Part shown: piece after piece, positions 19,001 to 22,837 of the stretch | How positions within the stretch are numbered: position 1 is the stretch's first letter | Layout of the letters: each line of letters starts with the position of its first letter | Assembly: GCA_002751075.1 (NCBI GenBank) | Contig: NAOQ01000320.1 | Coordinates: 61,649 to 84,485, forward strand | Origin: Ichthyophonus hoferi | Taxonomy: Eukaryota; Opisthokonta; Ichthyosporea; Ichthyophonida; Ichthyophonidae | Reading direction: 5' to 3' | DNA length: 22,837 nt | Translations under genes and position numbers: made by a program | Notes under the pieces: generated by a model | Databases searched by the model: none | Told to the model about the DNA's origin: nothing | The model's input: the letters and a program-made list of their open reading frames with translations, nothing else

Positions 19001-20676
19001 ATGTCACATGACAATAATTTGCTAATTTTAAACTGTATGTCCTCCAGAGCATCACAAATAAATTGGGTATTCATACGCATAAAATGCCTATGCATTAATT
19101 CATAGTGACGTTTGCGGCAAATGATGCATTTTTGTGAAAGCTTTGTTGATCAATTTCTGAAACCTTCAATGGATTGGCATTGAGGTATGCCTATGTTCCC
19201 TCTAAGTAACAATTCATCTACTCTTTATTCTCCTTCAAGATTGAGCAGATGAGTTCTTGAACATCATACTGAAAACCACAACATCTGCAATAGATTCTTT
19301 TTTGCAAAATAATGTGGGTACAGCAGGTGAGGAATTACATGGCATTTTTCACCTCAACTGTAATGTAACCATTGGTGACTGGAGATAATATAATAACTGT
19401 TCCTTGATTGTTATTTTTCTAAATGCAAACCTATCTCATTAAACCTATTGATTGTTATTCTTCATCTTGATAGAGACTTCAGGATCCCAGAAAATACTGT
19501 CACTTGATTTTTCATCAAAAAACAGTCCACTTGTATCTCCGTTATTTGTGTCGTTGAGTCCAACAGAAAAGCACTGTTTCTGGTAGTAGTATATATAGGC
19601 CTTAAGACTTTTTCTTCCTGCTATCACTGGAAGATAATCTAACTCCCTTTGTGATTCCAAATATAGAATAATTTGTTCTTGTATTTTATGTTTTCTTTTA
19701 TATTAGCCACTAATTCATTCTTGGGACCAGACTTCTTGAAAGAAAGATGTAAAATCCTTGGCAGTCTTGGACAGTCATAAAGGTTATAACTCCTACCCTC
19801 CAAGTTGCTAAAAGTGCATCTGGAGCAAAATACAGCACCATTATTGTCCTATAATCAGAGTAATCGGATTGGTGGAGTATTTCCAGTTATAGCAGAGATA
19901 TTGTTGGATGAGAGAGTCACAATTTCAGCTGAAAGCTCTCATTATGACTCACATATCCTTGGTTTTACTCCATCATGTGAGATTCATTCGTCTTAAATCT
20001 ACCAACAATTGAACACTGGTTATTGATGTGCACTTTCTTTTATTTTTATTTTGAAGTTGAGGTGAGATTATGATACTTATCCTCTATTAATGATGGTATC
20101 ACCTTGGGATACAAAAAAAATACTTCTTACTGTAATTCAGCACCGGTATAGTTAGTAGATTAATGTAACTACAGTTAGCATTTTTTTGAGTCATCAACAA
20201 CCATCACTTCCACTACCTTGACTGGTGAAGAAAGCTTCTTTCTTTTGATTAGCATTGGCCACATATATGACTTTTACTTATAGGGTAGTAATGGTAATAC
20301 AATCACTCCTTGGATTAGTCATCTGAGTATGTCATGGAAGACCTATTTCTATCAATGTTTCCTCTTGTAAAGAGGCATTTTATGGATGTGTATTCAAATT
20401 TCTTATAATTCAGATAATTGTAAACATGATATTGAATTGTCTTGGCATCTTGGTATTGTAAATGGTTTCAGTTGGCAGAGCACTAATAACATTAGGTTCA
20501 GGCCTGCTACTCTATTGTTTGAGCTTAATCTCCAAAGGCCTAAAGGAATCTAGGAGTTCAATGATCAATGTATTTCTTAAAAACCGATTTGAAATCAGCT
20601 GCAGCACCTATATTTGGTAGTTTTTCAATTTATTGGTGTCTGTTGTTATGATCACATAAATCACATGAAGGCATAA

Positions 20677-21006
20677 ATGATGGCCACAGAAATTAAGTTG
20701 TTGAGCAAATACATTGGCCCTGATCAGGAAAGGTGGGGCAGTTTCCTTGGGCTTGGATGTAACAGTAAACCACTGGTGCAAGAGTCTGCTCAAGCTCTCA
20801 ATGACATTAATGCCAAAAAATTGTACAATGTTTTTCCAGATGACATAGGAGCTAAAAAATTAGTTGATACCCAGAGCCATTTTCTCTTAGTCGACAATTG
20901 CATAAAGCAAAAACTTATGGGTTGCTTTCTCTTGGCACTTGAGTTAGTCTGCAATTATAAAGAAAAGAGGATAGGCAATACACAAATTACACCCCATAGC
21001 AGCTAA
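20677..21006 (+). mobile_element. Copia gag-like N-terminal fragment, opposite orientation
   Basis: An open stretch of 109 codons reading MATEIKLLSKYIGPDQERW at its start, then a block around DDIGAKKLVDTQSH and DNCIKQKLMGC. The pattern (K-L-x-K-Y-x-G near the start, a Trp, then a conserved Asp-Asp-Ile/Ser-His/Gln-Lys-Met spacing) resembles the gag N-terminus of copia elements. It abuts the gag end of the minus-strand copia fossil but points the other way. It is either an inverted piece of that element or the remnant of a second one. Only this piece is present. Confidence 0.45.
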
Positions 21007-21149
21007 CCATAGATAGACAAGACAAGGGCATTCCACTCATCATGCATGATCCTATTAGTTGTTATAAATAAGCTAGTACGTACATAGATTTAAATTAATT
21101 ATAATTGTGTGAGGTACTTAGTTACTAACCTCTCCATGATTGGCTAGTA

Positions 21150-21933
21150 TTTTTGTACATAGAACTATTAATCAGTAAGGAATTATTGGATTAGGGGTGC
21201 AATACTATTAATAGAGATGGCTATCGATTGGATCACGATCAGCAAAAGGCTTTAGTTTTAACTTAGGGCTTTTATTATTGAAATCTTGGGACGGACAACA
21301 CTACGGTAATCTTAAGTATTAACATTAAATTTAGCACCCATCCCATTCCGATTATTTCAATATCTTTATCTATTTCAATAATGTACCATATGAGGTTTAC
21401 TGACTGGGATTCAGTAAAAATGGCGGAAACGGCAGAAACTATATAACGCCTACTAAGGTGTCATACAAGGACTGGAAATTTATTAAATAAATATGTATGT
21501 TCCAGCAATAAATATTTCGTCTTAATTTATTAAGTCCAAATCCAAATCTACTTTCAAAAGCAAATCAATTAAGCTACCAATTTTACTAACGTCTAGGTCT
21601 ATAAAACGGTCTACTCGTATTGAGAAAAAGAAGAAGGTTACGGTTCCTTCTTCCGATTCTTCAATTGATAATTCATTAACGATCCGTGCGGACACTACCA
21701 AACGCTTTACACCACATCCACCAATTTTTCTTTTTGTTCAAGTACCTTACAATTCACTTTCATCGGAAAATATAACCACGTCTGACTCTGATACGGTTTT
21801 ATCTTCATCTTCATCTCCAGATACCGATATATCCAAGATCAACAAAGACGATTATATTATTGTTGATGAGCCTGAGTGTAGGCAGGCAAGAAGTGTCAAG
21901 TCTAATAGATTTAAAACAGCCAACAACAGTTGA
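21150..21933 (+). repeat. Family-4 element, third copy with related ORF
   Basis: 21150-21490 aligns with the leaders at 8346-8800 and 9709-9230. Shared landmarks are AATCAGTAAGGAA, TTGGATTAG, AAAAGGCTTTAGTTTTAACT, the GGGATTCAGTAAAAATGGCGG block and CTATATAACGCCTAC. It is followed by an open stretch at 21526-21933 of about 135 codons. That stretch is basic first (KSKSTFKSKSIK, RIEKKKKVTVPSS), then Ser/Asp-rich (SDSDTVLSSSSSPDTD), then DDYIIVDEP. The order matches the ORF at 8912-9229. The element looks broken. The class is unassigned; an LTR-like or DNA-transposon origin are both open. Confidence 0.6.
21416..21450 (+). promoter_or_regulatory. Conserved ATGGCGGAAAC plus TATATAA core promoter, third copy
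   Basis: ATGGCGGAAAC, then GGCAGAAAC, then CTATATAACGCC, in the same spacing as in the left arm at 8687-8720. Confidence 0.45.
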
Positions 21934-22837
21934 CCAGTATCGTACAAACTGCTCAGAAGAAATACTGTTTAGGCTCCTTTGGTTATTTAATTATTTCAGT
22001 TTGCTGCTCATAGTTATAGAAGATGAATTATGCGCTCCTGGAGTCCGATATCCATATTGTCCAGTAGCTGAATTCCTTGCCAGTTGCTGGTAGTTGAAGC
22101 CCTCCCATATGCTGTGAATAATTGGCAAATCGTCTGTTTAACTGCCCTCCCATAATGAGATAACCATAGGTATTCTGAAGTGACATCTTGCTCTGGGAAT
22201 ATCTTTGTCCTTGAAATGGTGTCACAAAGCATAGTATTACTGATTCAGTGTTATGGTATTGTCCTGTATTGTGACCACATATATGGTCCATTCAAGAGTC
22301 GCCCCTAGACGTATGGATGCCTTTATGATCAATTTGCACCTGCTTAGATGTAGGAATGCCTAACAGACATAGCTTTGTTGGGAGTAAAAAGGTGTCATTG
22401 AAGCTTGTTTAAAGATAAATTTACATAGCCAATAAATTACCCTGATGATGGATAGTGACTACCATAGCCATCTTAATCAAAATCATTTTGTCCTAGACCA
22501 TAGTATCTATCCATCAGGGGATCAGAAGGAGGCTCGTGCACTATATTTTTCAATTCATGATGTTGCTACTGCTGCTGTTACAATGGCATTGCCGATTCCC
22601 ATTGTGTATGCTGCCCTGATAAGTCTTGGAGTGATGGAATCTTATGAGATCCATCAGTGCTGCAAGCTGTGGACGTATGCATAGTGCATACTGTAAGGAA
22701 TCAATTATCTCAATTTGGCTAAGAAGCCTCTTCTGAGATTGAGAAAATTGCACCCGAGTGCGGTTTGAGACATCGCCGATGACCATGTCACCAGCTGAGT
22801 CTTTAGACTATTTCTCTATACAAGATCCCTTTCGGGT
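21934..22837 (-). pseudogene. Decayed Gln/His/Ser/Tyr-rich coding-like region, family unknown
   Basis: No intact gene is present, but short minus-strand frames have a consistent unusual composition. Near 22560-22460 there is a Gln/His run (QQQ, QHHELK) followed by PPSDPLMDRYYGLGQ, then DGYGSHYPSSG. Near 22280-22060 there are HNTGQYHNTES, PFQGQRYSQSK, NTYGY and ATGQYGYRTPGAHNSSS, spread over more than one frame. Several stops and frame changes interrupt it. Such Gln/Tyr/Gly/Ser-rich composition is typical of intrinsically disordered tails of transcriptional regulators and RNA-binding proteins. No DNA-binding or catalytic domain is visible. It could be a processed or degraded host gene whose remainder lies to the right of the window, or real exons separated by unrecognised introns. 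Confidence 0.35.

Larger units (their letters stand above)
15780..20650 (-). mobile_element. Ty1/copia LTR retrotransposon, old and heavily broken
   Basis: Traces of a complete copia order read on the minus strand. Gag lies at about 20650-19690, with a zinc-knuckle-like Cys cluster near 19800 that ends in YDCPRLPR. Protease lies at about 19560-19250. The integrase zinc-binding region is near 19130-18960 (CATCVVKK). The integrase core and post-integrase region lie at about 18900-18200 (RLHVSGAKV). A Ser/Thr-rich linker follows at 18000-17700. RT lies at about 17600-16850, with IKLHKAVWGL matching the family's KLKKALYGLKQAP block. RNase H lies at about 16800-16080 (CFADVHTRR). A polypurine tract stands at 16030-16018. 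Breaks number in the dozens, so the copy is a fossil of considerable age. It lies in intergenic sequence. No intact partner LTR is visible at the gag end. Confidence 0.8.

Overview
The window looks like a gene-poor, repeat-rich, strongly AT-biased stretch of a eukaryotic nuclear genome. Intron-bearing housekeeping genes sit as small GC-richer islands among decayed transposable elements. The two recognisable genes (ribosomal protein eL31 and RNA polymerase III subunit RPC7/Rpc31) are opisthokont-like. The short ELVDEE-type tail of eL31 and the Rpc31-like LERYTDKY motif favour a fungus, perhaps an early-diverging one, but this is inference and no lineage is proven.

Layout: 566-790 (+) is the last exon of an Arg/Gly/Pro-rich protein whose other exons lie left of the window or were not recognised. 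Its upstream intron carries a family-1 repeat (1-205) and a TATAG-type pentamer array. 1931-3080 (-) is a complete three-exon RPL31 gene, convergent with the first gene. From 4.3 to 9.7 kb there is no host gene. This stretch holds three successive inverted-repeat pairs from three unrelated families: 4295-6095, 6251-7245 and 8346-9709. The last pair carries a TATA-bearing 5' region and a short basic/Ser-rich ORF. 10341-13202 (-) is a three-exon RPC7 gene. Its first intron contains a 655-base run of N flanked by identical 96-base sequences, almost certainly an assembly overlap that was not collapsed. A family-1 repeat sits 25 bases from the acceptor of its last exon.

13.2-15.8 kb is AT-rich spacer with microsatellites and one coding-like remnant (15145-15275) that matches one at 5150-5270. 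15780-20650 (-) is an old, heavily decayed Ty1/copia retrotransposon with gag, protease, integrase, RT and RNase H traces in canonical order, a polypurine tract and one candidate LTR. A gag-like N-terminal piece lies beside it in opposite orientation (20677-21006). 21150-21933 (+) is a third copy of the 8.3-9.7 kb repeat with a related ORF. 21934-22837 contains a decayed, Gln/His/Ser/Tyr-rich coding-like stretch on the minus strand that I cannot name.

The host genes supply general expression functions (translation, Pol III transcription) and are not functionally linked. The repeats account for the unusual structure. The best candidates for something undescribed are the 8.3-9.7 kb / 21.1 kb repeat family and the small coding-like repeat shared by 5.2 kb and 15.2 kb.
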